Positions 51,197-61,610 of a stretch of 64,000 bases of DNA are shown here, piece after piece (the stretch's first letter is position 1; each line of letters starts with the position of its first letter). The notes beneath the pieces were generated by a model. The model did no database searches, had not been told where the DNA came from, and saw nothing but the letters and a program-made list of their open reading frames with translations. This DNA is from Clostridia bacterium. Its GTDB lineage: Bacteria; Bacillota; Clostridia; Oscillospirales; Acutalibacteraceae. The position numbers were made by a program, and so were the translations under genes. Where the stretch lies: NCBI GenBank assembly GCA_024404115.1, contig JAKSQM010000002.1, positions 62,001 to 126,000 on the forward strand, given 5' to 3'.

Positions 51197-51958
51197 TTGG
51201 AGATTTTAACAGAAGCTGATTTGCGTTCTGGCAGAATTGTCAGCACTAACGGCAGGGTAATTGTATCTGAAAAGACTTTTATTACACCCCTTGCAAAGGA
51301 ATTTATCAGAGATAACCATATTGAGGTTATTTATAACGATAAAAAAGAATCCGCAGGCAGCTTCGGCAAAGGTGTTATGAGCTACACACCTATACCCAAA
51401 AGCGGAAGCAACAGATTTGTTGACTACGAAACAGGCGAAGGGTATGAAGAAAAGCCCGAGCATATGACTCATATGAGAGATAATCTGCTTGTACCGAAAA
51501 ATCATCCACGCATTCTCTTCAGAGGTAAGCTTGACAGCTTGCAGGCTTTGATTATGCAGACGCAGATAACTGCTCTTGATGATGGCTACAAAAACATTGC
51601 AGAGGAGCTTGACGAGGTTATGGCTTTCGTTCAGATTCTTCTCGGTTGCGAGGTTAAGGATGAACCTGTTCCCGAAATCAAAATTTTTGGAATGAATTCA
51701 CAAAGACTTCGCTATGTTTCGCATCATCTGACAGAGGAATTTGGTATTCAGCATTCCATTCCTCATTACTCTATGGGCAAGGTTTGCGTTGCGTTGAACA
51801 CATTGAGGACTTTTATCAGAGAAACTGAGCTTTCTGCTGTGAATGCCTTCACAAAGGATGATAAAATGCTTCGCAGTGATATTGTTGAAGCGCTTAACCG
51901 CCTTAGCAGTTGTGTTTACATTATCTTCTGCAAAAAAGTTGCTGGTCAGTATGATTAA
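51197..51958 (+). CDS. eutT: Cobalamin adenosyltransferase EutT
   Basis: 253 residues from TTG (AAAGGAGG upstream). It makes adenosylcobalamin for EutBC. The EutT landmarks are present: N-terminal LTEADLR..GRIVSTNGRVIVSEKTFITPLAKEFIRD, MTHMRDNLLVPKNHPRILFRGKLDSLQALIM (about 90-120), and a helical C-terminal domain. The HxxxCC-type metal motif of enteric EutT is not evident; instead there is MTHMRDN, so this is the Clostridial form. The gap before it (51130-51196) contains only a weak hairpin. Confidence 0.9.
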   Translation: MEILTEADLRSGRIVSTNGRVIVSEKTFITPLAKEFIRDNHIEVIYNDKKESAGSFGKGVMSYTPIPKSGSNRFVDYETGEGYEEKPEHMTHMRDNLLVPKNHPRILFRGKLDSLQALIMQTQITALDDGYKNIAEELDEVMAFVQILLGCEVKDEPVPEIKIFGMNSQRLRYVSHHLTEEFGIQHSIPHYSMGKVCVALNTLRTFIRETELSAVNAFTKDDKMLRSDIVEALNRLSSCVYIIFCKKVAGQYD

Positions 51959-51968
51959 GGGTGAGAGT

Positions 51969-52598
51969 ATGAACGAAAACGAAATCAGAGCTATTGTCAG
52001 CCGTGTTTTGGCTGATATGGCAGGGGAAAAGAAAGAAATCCCCATTGAATCATCGGCAAGACATGTGCATCTTACTAAAGAAGCTGTTGAGGCTCTTTTT
52101 GGCAAAGGTGCAGTTCTCACAAAGAAGAGAGATTTATCTCAGCCGGGTGAATTTTTAAGCGAACAAAGACTTAAACTTGTTACAGCAAAGGGTGAAATTG
52201 CAAATGTTGCAGTTTTAGGCCCCGAAAGAAAAGCTGTTCAGGTTGAGCTTTCTATGACAGATTGCCGCTCCCTCGGCATAAAGGCACCTGTTAATCTTTC
52301 AGGCGACCTCAATGGAGCAGGCAGTGTTTATCTTGTAAGTGAAAACGCTGTTTATGACGCTAAGCAGAGCGTTATCGTTGCGCAGAATCATATTCATATG
52401 ACACCTGCGGACGCTGAATATTACGGCGTTAAAGATTCACAGAGCGTCAAAGTTACTGCAAGCACAGCTCGTCCTGTAACATTTGACAATGTAGTTATCC
52501 GTGTAAGCCCCAAATTTGCCCTTGCAATGCACATTGATTTTGATGAGGCAAATGCCTGCTGTCTGGGCAAGGATTCCACAGGCAAACTCTCATTATAA
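51969..52598 (+). CDS. pduL: Phosphotransacylase PduL/EutD-type
   Basis: 209 residues starting at ATG 51969 (AGGGTGAGAG upstream), 10 nt after eutT. Makes acetyl-phosphate from acetyl-CoA, regenerating CoA inside the shell. The two beta-barrel halves carry the zinc-binding SSARHVHLTKE and QNHIHMTPADAEYYG motifs. The first residues MNENEIRAIVSRVLADMAG make an amphipathic targeting helix. It replaces the classical Pta-type EutD. Confidence 0.94.
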   Translation: MNENEIRAIVSRVLADMAGEKKEIPIESSARHVHLTKEAVEALFGKGAVLTKKRDLSQPGEFLSEQRLKLVTAKGEIANVAVLGPERKAVQVELSMTDCRSLGIKAPVNLSGDLNGAGSVYLVSENAVYDAKQSVIVAQNHIHMTPADAEYYGVKDSQSVKVTASTARPVTFDNVVIRVSPKFALAMHIDFDEANACCLGKDSTGKLSL

Positions 52599-52612
52599 TT
52601 CGAGGATTGATT

Positions 52613-53269
52613 ATGGAAAATTTATCTTATGACGCTTTGGTTGAGCTTATCACCAAAGAGGTTTTGAAGGTATTATCACAAACGAATATTGCATCTGTTG
52701 ACTGCAACGGTAATGTTGATAAGCGTCCGCTGGCACTTGTTATCGGTGATATAAAAGCTTTACCATCTTTTGCAGGCGAAAAATACAGATTTGCAGATTT
52801 AGACACCTATAAAGGTGATATTTCGTGCTTTGATTGTGTTTTTATCGCTTCGCTCACATTTGCTCAATTGGCAGATTGTGCCCTCGGCAGGGATTCCACA
52901 CCCGCTTCCTGTGCTGTTATCAAGGCACTTTTAAACGGAAAAAAGGTTTATCTGCTTGAGTCTGCGTTGCCCCACAGAGCATTCAAGGAAACAGCAGACA
53001 GAAAGTTTTACGCTATGCTTGAGGGCTATGTAAACAGCCTGCGTTCATTTGGTGTTGAGTTTATCCGTGAGCAGTGGTTTGGCAAGAATCTTAACAAGGA
53101 TGCTATTGAGGACAACTCTGTGGATAAAGTCATAACTGAAAAAATTGCAGTTTCTCTTTGCGAAAATTGCACTGGCGGAATTGTAAAACTTCGCAGAGGC
53201 ACGGTGATTACACCTTCTGCAAAAGATATTTTCAATCACTCAGAAGTTAAAGTTGAATTTGTTGATTAG
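52613..53269 (+). CDS. Eut-associated protein, TIGR02536-like, with N-terminal encapsulation helix
   Basis: 218 residues from ATG 52613 (GAGG 7 nt upstream). The N-terminus MENLSYDALVELITKEVLKVLSQ is an amphipathic encapsulation-peptide-like helix, then a linker and an alpha/beta domain (RPLALVIGDIKALPS.., IASLTFAQLADCALG, ALLNGKKVYLLESALPHRAF) that resembles a flavoprotein/dinucleotide-type fold. The family is recurrent in Gram-positive ethanolamine clusters without a defined function. Position between pduL and eutN and the targeting helix argue that it is a lumen protein. Confidence 0.75.
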   Translation: MENLSYDALVELITKEVLKVLSQTNIASVDCNGNVDKRPLALVIGDIKALPSFAGEKYRFADLDTYKGDISCFDCVFIASLTFAQLADCALGRDSTPASCAVIKALLNGKKVYLLESALPHRAFKETADRKFYAMLEGYVNSLRSFGVEFIREQWFGKNLNKDAIEDNSVDKVITEKIAVSLCENCTGGIVKLRRGTVITPSAKDIFNHSEVKVEFVD

Positions 53270-53280
53270 GAGGTAGCCCC

Positions 53281-53580
53281 ATGATAATTTGTAAGGTAAT
53301 AGGCCATGTGTGGGCAACCAAAAAAGAAGAAACACTCCTCGGTCAGAAGCTGATGGTGGTTCAGGAGGTTGAAACCAACAAAACAAACGGTGAAACCTTT
53401 GTTGCCGCCGATGTTGTTGGCGCAGGAGTAGGCGAGCAGGTTCTTGTTGTAAGCGGCAGCACCGCAAGAAGAGCCCTCGGCAGAGATGATATCGCAATTG
53501 ACTGCGTTATTGTCGGAATTATAGACACACTTGAAGTTGACCGCGAAGCGGCACAAATTGCACAAAAGCAGGTGAAATAA
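53281..53580 (+). CDS. eutN: Microcompartment vertex pentamer EutN
   Basis: 99 residues, an intact BMC-P/CcmL/EutN fold: MIICKVIGHVWATKKEETLLGQKLMVVQ, ADVVGAGVGEQVLVVSGSTARRALG and DCVIVGIIDTLEVD. Pentamers close the shell vertices. AGGAGG ribosome site; the stop codon abuts the start of the next gene. Confidence 0.96.
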   Translation: MIICKVIGHVWATKKEETLLGQKLMVVQEVETNKTNGETFVAADVVGAGVGEQVLVVSGSTARRALGRDDIAIDCVIVGIIDTLEVDREAAQIAQKQVK

Positions 53581-54921
53581 TTGAATTTAACCGAAAAAAT
53601 ATTTAATGCAGGTATTGTAGGCTGCGGCGGCGCAGGTTTCCCTACACATGTTAAATATAACGCAAAAGTTGAGCATTTCATTATAAATGCCGCTGAATGT
53701 GAGCCGCTTCTCAGAACTGACAGATACATAATGCGAAATTACGCCAGAGAGATTATCACCGCTTGTGAAAAGGCTTGTGAGCATCTTGGCGCAAAGGACT
53801 GCACAATCGCACTTAAAAGTGCTTACAGAGAAGAAATTGCAGCTCTTGAGGTTGCTATTCTCGGTCTTGGTTCTAAGGTCAGACTTCACACTATGGATAG
53901 CTTTTATCCAGCAGGCGACGAGCAGGTAATTGTTCACGAGGTTACAGGCAGGGTAGTACCCGCCGCAGGTATTCCTCTTGATGTTGGCTGTGTTGTATCA
54001 AATGTTGCAACAATGCTTGCTATTTATGACGCTGTGAACGATAAGCCGTTCACACACAAATTTCTTACAATGACAGGTGAGGTCGGTGAACCTGTTGTGC
54101 TTCATGTTCCCCTTGGAACAAGCTTCCTTGACTGCCTCAGTACAGCAGGCGGAGCAAACATCGACGATTATTTTGTTATCTGCGGCGGACCTATGATGGG
54201 CAAACCGCTGACAAAAGCAGAGGCGGCAAAGGCAGTTGTTACCAAAACAACATCAGGATTCATTCTTTTGCCTAACGGAAGCAGACTTCCATCTCTGCAT
54301 CAGACACCGATTCAGCACACAATCAACAGAGCTAAATCGGCTTGTATTCAGTGCACTTATTGCACACAGCTTTGCCCGAGACATATGCTCGGTCATCCCA
54401 TTGAACCTCACAAGTTAATGAGAAAAGTTGCTTGCGGTTCAATTGAAGAGGCGGCTGAAACTCCCGAAGCAATCAATGCACTTCTTTGCTGTGAATGTGG
54501 CGTATGTGAGCTTTTTGCATGCCCTATGCAGTTACAGCCAAGAAAGGTAAACTCTCTTATAAAGAAAGAGCTTGCCAAAAAGGGAATCAGATACCCAAAA
54601 TCAAATCAGGAATATACTCCCGACCAGAACAGGGAATACAGAAAAATCCCCTCAAAGCGTGCGGCTAACCGTGCAGGCGCAGGAGCATATTACGATTATA
54701 CAATCAAAAATTGCAAAGAATTCACACCAGCAACAGTTGAAATTCCAGTAAGACAGCATATCGGCGTACCAGCTGAAGCAGTTGTCGGCGCAGGGGACAG
54801 CGTAAAATGCGGTCAGCTTATTGCCGCTTGCCCTGAGGGAAAAATGGGTGCAAACATCCATTCCTCTGTTGACGGAACAGTTAAATCTGTTGGCGATGTG
54901 ATTATTATAGAAACAAAGTAG
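53581..54921 (+). CDS. PduS-like flavo/iron-sulfur cobalamin reductase
   Basis: 446 residues from TTG immediately after eutN (AGGTGA upstream). RnfC-like order: NADH/FMN domain (GIVGCGGAGFPTHVKYN..INAAECEPLLRTDRYIMR), SLBB, then two CxxCxxC-type 4Fe-4S sites (CIQCTYCTQLCPR near 257 and CCECGVCELFACP near 300), and a C-terminal biotinyl-like domain (GQLIAACPEGKMGANIHSSVDGTV). PduS in the propanediol system reduces cob(III)alamin so that the adenosyltransferase can act. Here it would supply EutT. The adjacent PduT-like shell protein fits the known PduS-PduT pairing. Confidence 0.92.
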   Translation: MNLTEKIFNAGIVGCGGAGFPTHVKYNAKVEHFIINAAECEPLLRTDRYIMRNYAREIITACEKACEHLGAKDCTIALKSAYREEIAALEVAILGLGSKVRLHTMDSFYPAGDEQVIVHEVTGRVVPAAGIPLDVGCVVSNVATMLAIYDAVNDKPFTHKFLTMTGEVGEPVVLHVPLGTSFLDCLSTAGGANIDDYFVICGGPMMGKPLTKAEAAKAVVTKTTSGFILLPNGSRLPSLHQTPIQHTINRAKSACIQCTYCTQLCPRHMLGHPIEPHKLMRKVACGSIEEAAETPEAINALLCCECGVCELFACPMQLQPRKVNSLIKKELAKKGIRYPKSNQEYTPDQNREYRKIPSKRAANRAGAGAYYDYTIKNCKEFTPATVEIPVRQHIGVPAEAVVGAGDSVKCGQLIAACPEGKMGANIHSSVDGTVKSVGDVIIIETK

Positions 54922-54931
54922 GTGAAGAGCG

Positions 54932-55480
54932 ATGTATGAAACAATAGGATTTCTTGAATTAAACAGTATTGCAAAGGGTATTGAAGCGGCTGATGCTATT
55001 TTAAAGGCTGCTGAAACAGAGCTTCTTTTTGCAAGAGCAGGCTGCCCCGGTAAATATTACATTCTCTTTACCGGCGAAGTTGCAGCGGTTACCGCTTCAA
55101 TTGAAGCAGGTGCCCTTATCGGCGGAGCAAATGTTGTTGACAAGTGCGTTATTCCAAGGGTTCATCCTCAGGTTATTGCGGCTATCAATGCGGCAGTTTC
55201 ACCTGTAACAACAAATGCTATCGGCGTTATGGAATTTTTCAGCGTTACAGCGGCTGTTTATGCAGCTGATGCCGCTGTTAAGGCTGCTGATGTCAACCTT
55301 ATGGATGTAAGACTTGGCACTGGTATTGGCGGCAAATCTTTTGTTATTCTCACTGGCGAGGTTGCGGCTGTTAATGAATCTGTAAATTGTGGAATAAACA
55401 CCAAAAACGCAGAGGGAATGCTTGTGTCAAAGGTTGTTATTCCCAACCCAAGACCCGAAATTTTTGATTCTCTTATGTAA
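54932..55480 (+). CDS. PduT-like tandem-BMC shell protein with pore cysteine
   Basis: 182 residues with two BMC domains (1-88 and 93-182), as in PduT trimers. Cys38, in ARAGCPGKYYILFTGE, lies at the residue where PduT binds a 4Fe-4S cluster in its central pore. The rest also follows PduT closely (IGFLELNSIAKGIEAADAILKAAETELL; VVIPNPRPEIF). It is probably an electron or redox conduit through the shell and works with the PduS-like protein encoded just upstream. Confidence 0.92.
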   Translation: MYETIGFLELNSIAKGIEAADAILKAAETELLFARAGCPGKYYILFTGEVAAVTASIEAGALIGGANVVDKCVIPRVHPQVIAAINAAVSPVTTNAIGVMEFFSVTAAVYAADAAVKAADVNLMDVRLGTGIGGKSFVILTGEVAAVNESVNCGINTKNAEGMLVSKVVIPNPRPEIFDSLM

Positions 55481-55494
55481 TCTGAGGTGTGAAA

Positions 55495-55851
55495 ATGTCA
55501 GACGCATTTGAAAATAAACAAAGAATTATTCAGGAGTTTGTACCTGGTAAGCAGGTTACAATGGCTCACCTTATTGCAAACCCTGAAGATGATTTATACA
55601 AAAAACTCGGTGTTGTAAGCAAAAAGCGTGGCGCACTTGGCATTATGACTATCACCCCAAGTGAAGCGGCTATTATCGGCGCAGATGTTGCAACAAAAGC
55701 GGCAGATGTTGACATTGTTTTTGTTGACAGATTCAGTGGCTCACTTGTAATCTGCGGTGATGTTGCAAGCGTCGAAGCGGCATTGAAAGATGTTCTTGCT
55801 ACGCTTAAAAATGTGCTTAAATTTGCTTCAACAGAAATAACGAGGACTTAA
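55495..55851 (+). CDS. eutS: Microcompartment shell protein EutS
   Basis: 118 residues from ATG 55495 (GAGG 7 nt upstream). The EutS signature, a circularly permuted BMC domain, is nearly intact: [62 protein letters not shown]. It forms bent hexamers at shell edges. Confidence 0.96.
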   Translation: MSDAFENKQRIIQEFVPGKQVTMAHLIANPEDDLYKKLGVVSKKRGALGIMTITPSEAAIIGADVATKAADVDIVFVDRFSGSLVICGDVASVEAALKDVLATLKNVLKFASTEITRT

Positions 55852-55854
55852 ACT

Positions 55855-56289
55855 ATGAAAAAAGTAATGCTTATCGGTTCAAGCACCTGCGGCAAAACTA
55901 CTCTTTGCCAGAGGCTTAACGGAATGAAAATTGAATATCAGAAAACGCAGACAGTAGGTGTTATCAACAACACAATTGACACCCCTGGGGAATACCTTGA
56001 AAACAGACAGCTTTATAAAGGTATTATCGTAACTGCGGCAGACAGCGACCTTATTCTTTTTTTGCAGGATGCCACTGATGAAAGATTTCGTTTTTCACCG
56101 GGGCAGGCGGCATTTTTCAGCGTGCCTGTTGCAGGTGTTGTGAGCAAGACCGATATTGCTACTCAGGAGCAGATAAATGATGCTGTTGAGCTTCTTGAGC
56201 TTGCTGGATGCGAGCGAATTTTCCTTACCAGCGCTGTTACAGGCGAGGGGACACAGGAGCTTCTTGATTTTCTTAATGAAGAAGAATAA
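55855..56289 (+). CDS. eutP: EutP GTPase-like/acetate kinase-like protein
   Basis: 144 residues. Walker A GSSTCGKTT and the G-domain order (DTPGE, VVSKTD, TSAVTGEG) are present. EutP is in most eut operons; some members have acetate kinase activity, which would complete acetyl-phosphate to acetate and ATP here. It follows eutS by 3 nt. Probably the last dedicated eut gene. Confidence 0.92.
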   Translation: MKKVMLIGSSTCGKTTLCQRLNGMKIEYQKTQTVGVINNTIDTPGEYLENRQLYKGIIVTAADSDLILFLQDATDERFRFSPGQAAFFSVPVAGVVSKTDIATQEQINDAVELLELAGCERIFLTSAVTGEGTQELLDFLNEEE

Positions 56290-56329
56290 AAATAGTCAAT
56301 AATTATAATATATATTGAAGGTGTTTACT

Positions 56330-57232
56330 ATGAAAATCGAAAATATGGAAAAATACAGGGGCGTTTACGCACTTCTGTTAACAGCTTTTAATGATGATAA
56401 GTCAATCGACTATGACGGATATGCTGCATATGTTGAGTGGCAGGCTGCTAATAACCCTCATTATCTTTTCCCTGTATGCGGAAGCTCAGAAATGGCTTCT
56501 CTTACACTTGACGAAAGAATTAAGGTTGCAGAAACAGCTGTTAAACATTCGAACGGCGTTCCCTGCTTTGCAACAGCTAACCTTGAGCCCTCATGGCACG
56601 GTCAGATTGAAGAGGTTAAGCGTATGGAGCAGACAGGCGTTGAGGGTCTTGTTTTTGTAACAAAAGGCTACGGTAATGATGACGACAGAATCGTTACATA
56701 TCTCAATGAGCTTGCAGAAAATTCAACTCTTCCCATTCTTCTTTATGAGTTCCCTGGTCTTCAGCCACATCTTATGAGCGCAAAAGCTTATGGTGAGCTT
56801 GCAAAGACTGGCAGATTTGTTGGTATTAAAGACACAACCTGCAAGATGGACACTATCTGCGAAAAGATTGCTGTTCAGGGCGAAACAGGCGTTCTTCAGG
56901 CAAACATTCCTTATCTTCTTGAAGCATACGAAGCAGGCGCAAGAGGCGTTGTTGCAACTCCCACATCATGCGGTGCAGGCCTTTTCAGAAAGATGTATGA
57001 TGAATTCTTTGTAGAGAAAGATTATGAAGCTGCAAAGAAAACATACGAGCATATCATTCTTCTTGACCAGTGCATTGACAGCGGCTTTATGGCAAGTGCA
57101 AAATATCTTTGCCAGCTTCAGGGCGTTCCAATGTCATATGTAACAAGAGGCAATCACGACCTTGCACCTTGCAGACTCAAGAGCATCAGAACTTTCTATG
57201 ATTATGCAAAGGCAAACGGCATCTTAAAATAA
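56330..57232 (+). CDS. DapA/NanA-family aldolase (dihydrodipicolinate synthase-like)
   Basis: 300 residues from ATG 56330 (GAAGGTG upstream). A class I aldolase barrel: YRGVYALLLTAFNDDKSIDYDGYAAYVEW, Schiff-base Lys in GRFVGIKDTTCKMD (about 168), Tyr in LPILLYEFPG (about 140), and GLVFVTKGYG. Substrate-motif CGSSEM replaces GTTGE of true DapA, so lysine synthesis is unlikely. It follows eutP by 40 nt without an obvious terminator; a TATAAT-like box at about 56298 may be a weak promoter. It heads a three-gene set with the deacetylase and FAD enzyme. Confidence 0.85.
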   Translation: MKIENMEKYRGVYALLLTAFNDDKSIDYDGYAAYVEWQAANNPHYLFPVCGSSEMASLTLDERIKVAETAVKHSNGVPCFATANLEPSWHGQIEEVKRMEQTGVEGLVFVTKGYGNDDDRIVTYLNELAENSTLPILLYEFPGLQPHLMSAKAYGELAKTGRFVGIKDTTCKMDTICEKIAVQGETGVLQANIPYLLEAYEAGARGVVATPTSCGAGLFRKMYDEFFVEKDYEAAKKTYEHIILLDQCIDSGFMASAKYLCQLQGVPMSYVTRGNHDLAPCRLKSIRTFYDYAKANGILK

Positions 57233-57246
57233 TAAGTGAGGATATT

Positions 57247-58131
57247 ATGACCAAGCGTTATCTTATAATAAATGCAGACGATTTCGGAATGTGTCTTTCT
57301 CAGAACGAGGCTACATTTGAACTTTTTGAGCGTGGAGGAATCACCTCCGCCTCAATGATGATGCCTTGCGGCTGGGCAAAGCATGCTGTCAGATGGTGTC
57401 AGAAGCACAAGCAGTATTCTGTTGGTGTTCACCTTACATTCACAAGCGAATGGGGCGGATACCGTTGGGGTCCTGTTTCGCAGGCTGAAACACTGAGGGA
57501 TTCAGAGGGATATTTCCACCACGAGTGCGAGGATTTTGAGGCACAGTGCGATATGCAGGATGTTGAAAATGAAATCCGTGCTCAGGTGAAAAAGGCAGAG
57601 AGCCTTGGACTGCGTGTATCTCATCTTGATACACATATGGCGGCTCTCTATGGTCTTTGCGGCAATTTTGACCTTATGCCCAAGACTTTTGAGCTTTGCA
57701 AAGAGCTTAATCTGCCTTTCAGAATGTACCGTTTCCCGCATCCCGAATATATTCCAGAGGGACTTGACCTGCCGATTCCTATGTATGAACGCTTTGTCAT
57801 GAACTATGCCAACATTGCAGATATGTATGAGGTACCGATTCTCGATAATCTTGTTTATCCCGAATGTCCTTATGAAGCATATAAAGATTTTGATACATTT
57901 AAAAAATTTGTTATAAACAGACTTGTCAATATCCCAGACGGTGTCAGCGAGGCGTACATTCATCCTGCTATTGAAACAGATGAGATTAAAAATATCACCG
58001 CCCGCTGGTGGAACCGTGTTTGGGAATATCAGATTTTTGCCGATCCGCAGACAAGAAAAATCCTTGAAAGCGAAGGCATTGAGCTGATAAATTATGATGA
58101 TCTTGTTAATTTGCGTAAAGGCAATAAATAA
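57247..58131 (+). CDS. ChbG/YdjC-family carbohydrate deacetylase
   Basis: 294 residues. The metal-dependent deacetylase motifs are clear: LIINADDFGMCLSQNEAT (Asp pair), VGVHLTFTSEWGGYRW (His), and RVSHLDTHMAALYG (His-x-x-x-His). Family members remove acetyl groups from chito-oligosaccharides or similar sugars in the cytosol. 14 nt after the aldolase gene, so they probably work in one pathway on an amino- or acetyl-sugar. Confidence 0.92.
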   Translation: MTKRYLIINADDFGMCLSQNEATFELFERGGITSASMMMPCGWAKHAVRWCQKHKQYSVGVHLTFTSEWGGYRWGPVSQAETLRDSEGYFHHECEDFEAQCDMQDVENEIRAQVKKAESLGLRVSHLDTHMAALYGLCGNFDLMPKTFELCKELNLPFRMYRFPHPEYIPEGLDLPIPMYERFVMNYANIADMYEVPILDNLVYPECPYEAYKDFDTFKKFVINRLVNIPDGVSEAYIHPAIETDEIKNITARWWNRVWEYQIFADPQTRKILESEGIELINYDDLVNLRKGNK

Positions 58132-58148
58132 AACAGAGGTATGATATT

Positions 58149-59519
58149 ATGTCAAGAATTGTTGTTGCAGGAGCGGGTCATGGCGGTCTTGTTGCAGCAT
58201 ATCATCTTGCCATGAATGGTGAAGATGTTACTGTTTACGAAAAAAACAAGCGCAAAAAATTAGGCTATGACTGGCAAGACTCCTTTGATTACAAGTGTTA
58301 TTCCTACGCTGAGCTTCCAATACCCGAAACAGGTATGAAAGACAGAGTACCGATGACATTTGTTCCGTCAACTAATCCCTATATCAGCTTCTCACAGGGG
58401 AAGCAGTTGGGTAGATATTCACTCCATTTATTCCGCAAGGATATTTACAATCACTTGATTTCACTTTGTGAAAAGGCGGGTGTTGAATTTTGCTTTGAAA
58501 CAGAGATTTATTCTTCTGTTTTGTTTGGCAACCGTGTTTGCGGAATAAAAACAAACCGTGGTGATTTTTACGGCGACCTTGTTATTGATGCCGCTGGTAT
58601 GTATTCGCCTGTTAAAAACAGCTTGCCGGATTATATGGCTGTGCCAAAAACCTTTGCAGGCTGTGAAGTTCTTCACGCATACAGAGCTTATTTTGAAAAG
58701 AACAACGAATTTCCCGACCCCGAAAACGAATATCAGGTTCTCTTTAACGAAAACGGCGATATTGGTCTTGGCTGGGTTGTTACAAGAGAAGATTATATTG
58801 ATGTTCTTGTTGGCAGATTTGGCGATTTCAATATGAAAATGGCTGAAAAAGCTATCGAAAATCTTCGTGTAGATTTTCCTTGCATAGGCAAAAAGATTGT
58901 TCACGGCGGTTCAATTGCAGATATTCCTGTTCGTCAGCCAATTTCCGTTTTTGTTGCTGACGGATATGCCGCTATTGGCGACAGTGCGTGTATGACTATT
59001 CCTGTAATCGGTTCAGGTCTTACAAACAGCATTATGGCTGGCAAAATGCTTGCTGATACTGTTAAAGCAGATGAATATAAAAAGTATGATGCTGCCCATT
59101 TGTGGGAATATGAAAAGCAGTATTATAAAGAAATCGGCAATAAATGCAGTGCTTTTGCACTTTGTAAGGTTATGATGAACAGCCTTTCACCTGAGGATAT
59201 TATTTATCTGATTGAGGAAGAAGTTCTCACAACTGACGATATTTCATTTAATGTGAATGATTCTTCCATTGTTGAGATTCTTCTCAGCGGTGGTATGACT
59301 ATTCCATCACTTTTAGGTAAAGCCAAAAAGTTAAAGAGCAACGATGAACTGTTTAAAAAGCTTGTAACCCTTGCAGGCAATGCGGCAAAGCTTAAAACAA
59401 TTCAGGTGTCTTTCCCAAATCAGTATTCTCTTGAGGATATTCAGGCTTGGTCTGAAAGATACGAAAATTTCTTTGCTTCAATTGCAGTTGAGCCTAAAAC
59501 TGACGAAAAATTATTATAA
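58149..59519 (+). CDS. FAD-dependent oxidoreductase (geranylgeranyl-reductase/tryptophan-halogenase-like fold)
   Basis: 456 residues. Rossmann GAGHGGLVAAYHLAMNGEDVTVYEKN for FAD (residues 7-32), DLVIDAAGMYSPVK, and the FAD-closing DGYAAIGDSACMTIPVIGSGL motif (about 270-290) of the GR2/squalene-monooxygenase-like group. The C-terminal region is helical. The substrate cannot be read. Its place after the aldolase and deacetylase suggests it oxidises or reduces an intermediate of the same small pathway, which is inference. Ended by a strong terminator. Confidence 0.85.
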   Translation: MSRIVVAGAGHGGLVAAYHLAMNGEDVTVYEKNKRKKLGYDWQDSFDYKCYSYAELPIPETGMKDRVPMTFVPSTNPYISFSQGKQLGRYSLHLFRKDIYNHLISLCEKAGVEFCFETEIYSSVLFGNRVCGIKTNRGDFYGDLVIDAAGMYSPVKNSLPDYMAVPKTFAGCEVLHAYRAYFEKNNEFPDPENEYQVLFNENGDIGLGWVVTREDYIDVLVGRFGDFNMKMAEKAIENLRVDFPCIGKKIVHGGSIADIPVRQPISVFVADGYAAIGDSACMTIPVIGSGLTNSIMAGKMLADTVKADEYKKYDAAHLWEYEKQYYKEIGNKCSAFALCKVMMNSLSPEDIIYLIEEEVLTTDDISFNVNDSSIVEILLSGGMTIPSLLGKAKKLKSNDELFKKLVTLAGNAAKLKTIQVSFPNQYSLEDIQAWSERYENFFASIAVEPKTDEKLL

Positions 59520-59528
59520 TTCAATTAG

Positions 59529-59556
59529 CTTCGGGTGGTTTCGCTCGAAGTTTTTT
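59529..59556 (+). terminator. Rho-independent terminator
   Basis: Stem CTTCGGGTG / CGCTCGAAG with a GTTT loop, followed by TTTTTTG. Ends the eut-to-oxidoreductase run. Confidence 0.85.
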
Positions 59557-59557
59557 G

Positions 59558-59585
59558 TTGTATTTTTTTGCATTTATGGTATAAT
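59558..59585 (+). promoter_or_regulatory. Promoter of ligA
   Basis: TTGTAT, 16-nt spacer, TATAAT, 30 nt before the ligA start. Confidence 0.6.
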
Positions 59586-59609
59586 ATTACCATTAAACAA
59601 TGAGGATGA

Positions 59610-61598
<1,989 letters not shown>

Positions 61599-61610
61599 GG
61601 AAGTGAAAAT

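Noticed and set aside
43651..56289. Propanediol (pdu) operon
   Set aside because: The signature enzymes are EutA/B/C; no PduCDE diol dehydratase is present. PduL, PduS and PduT homologs are partners only.
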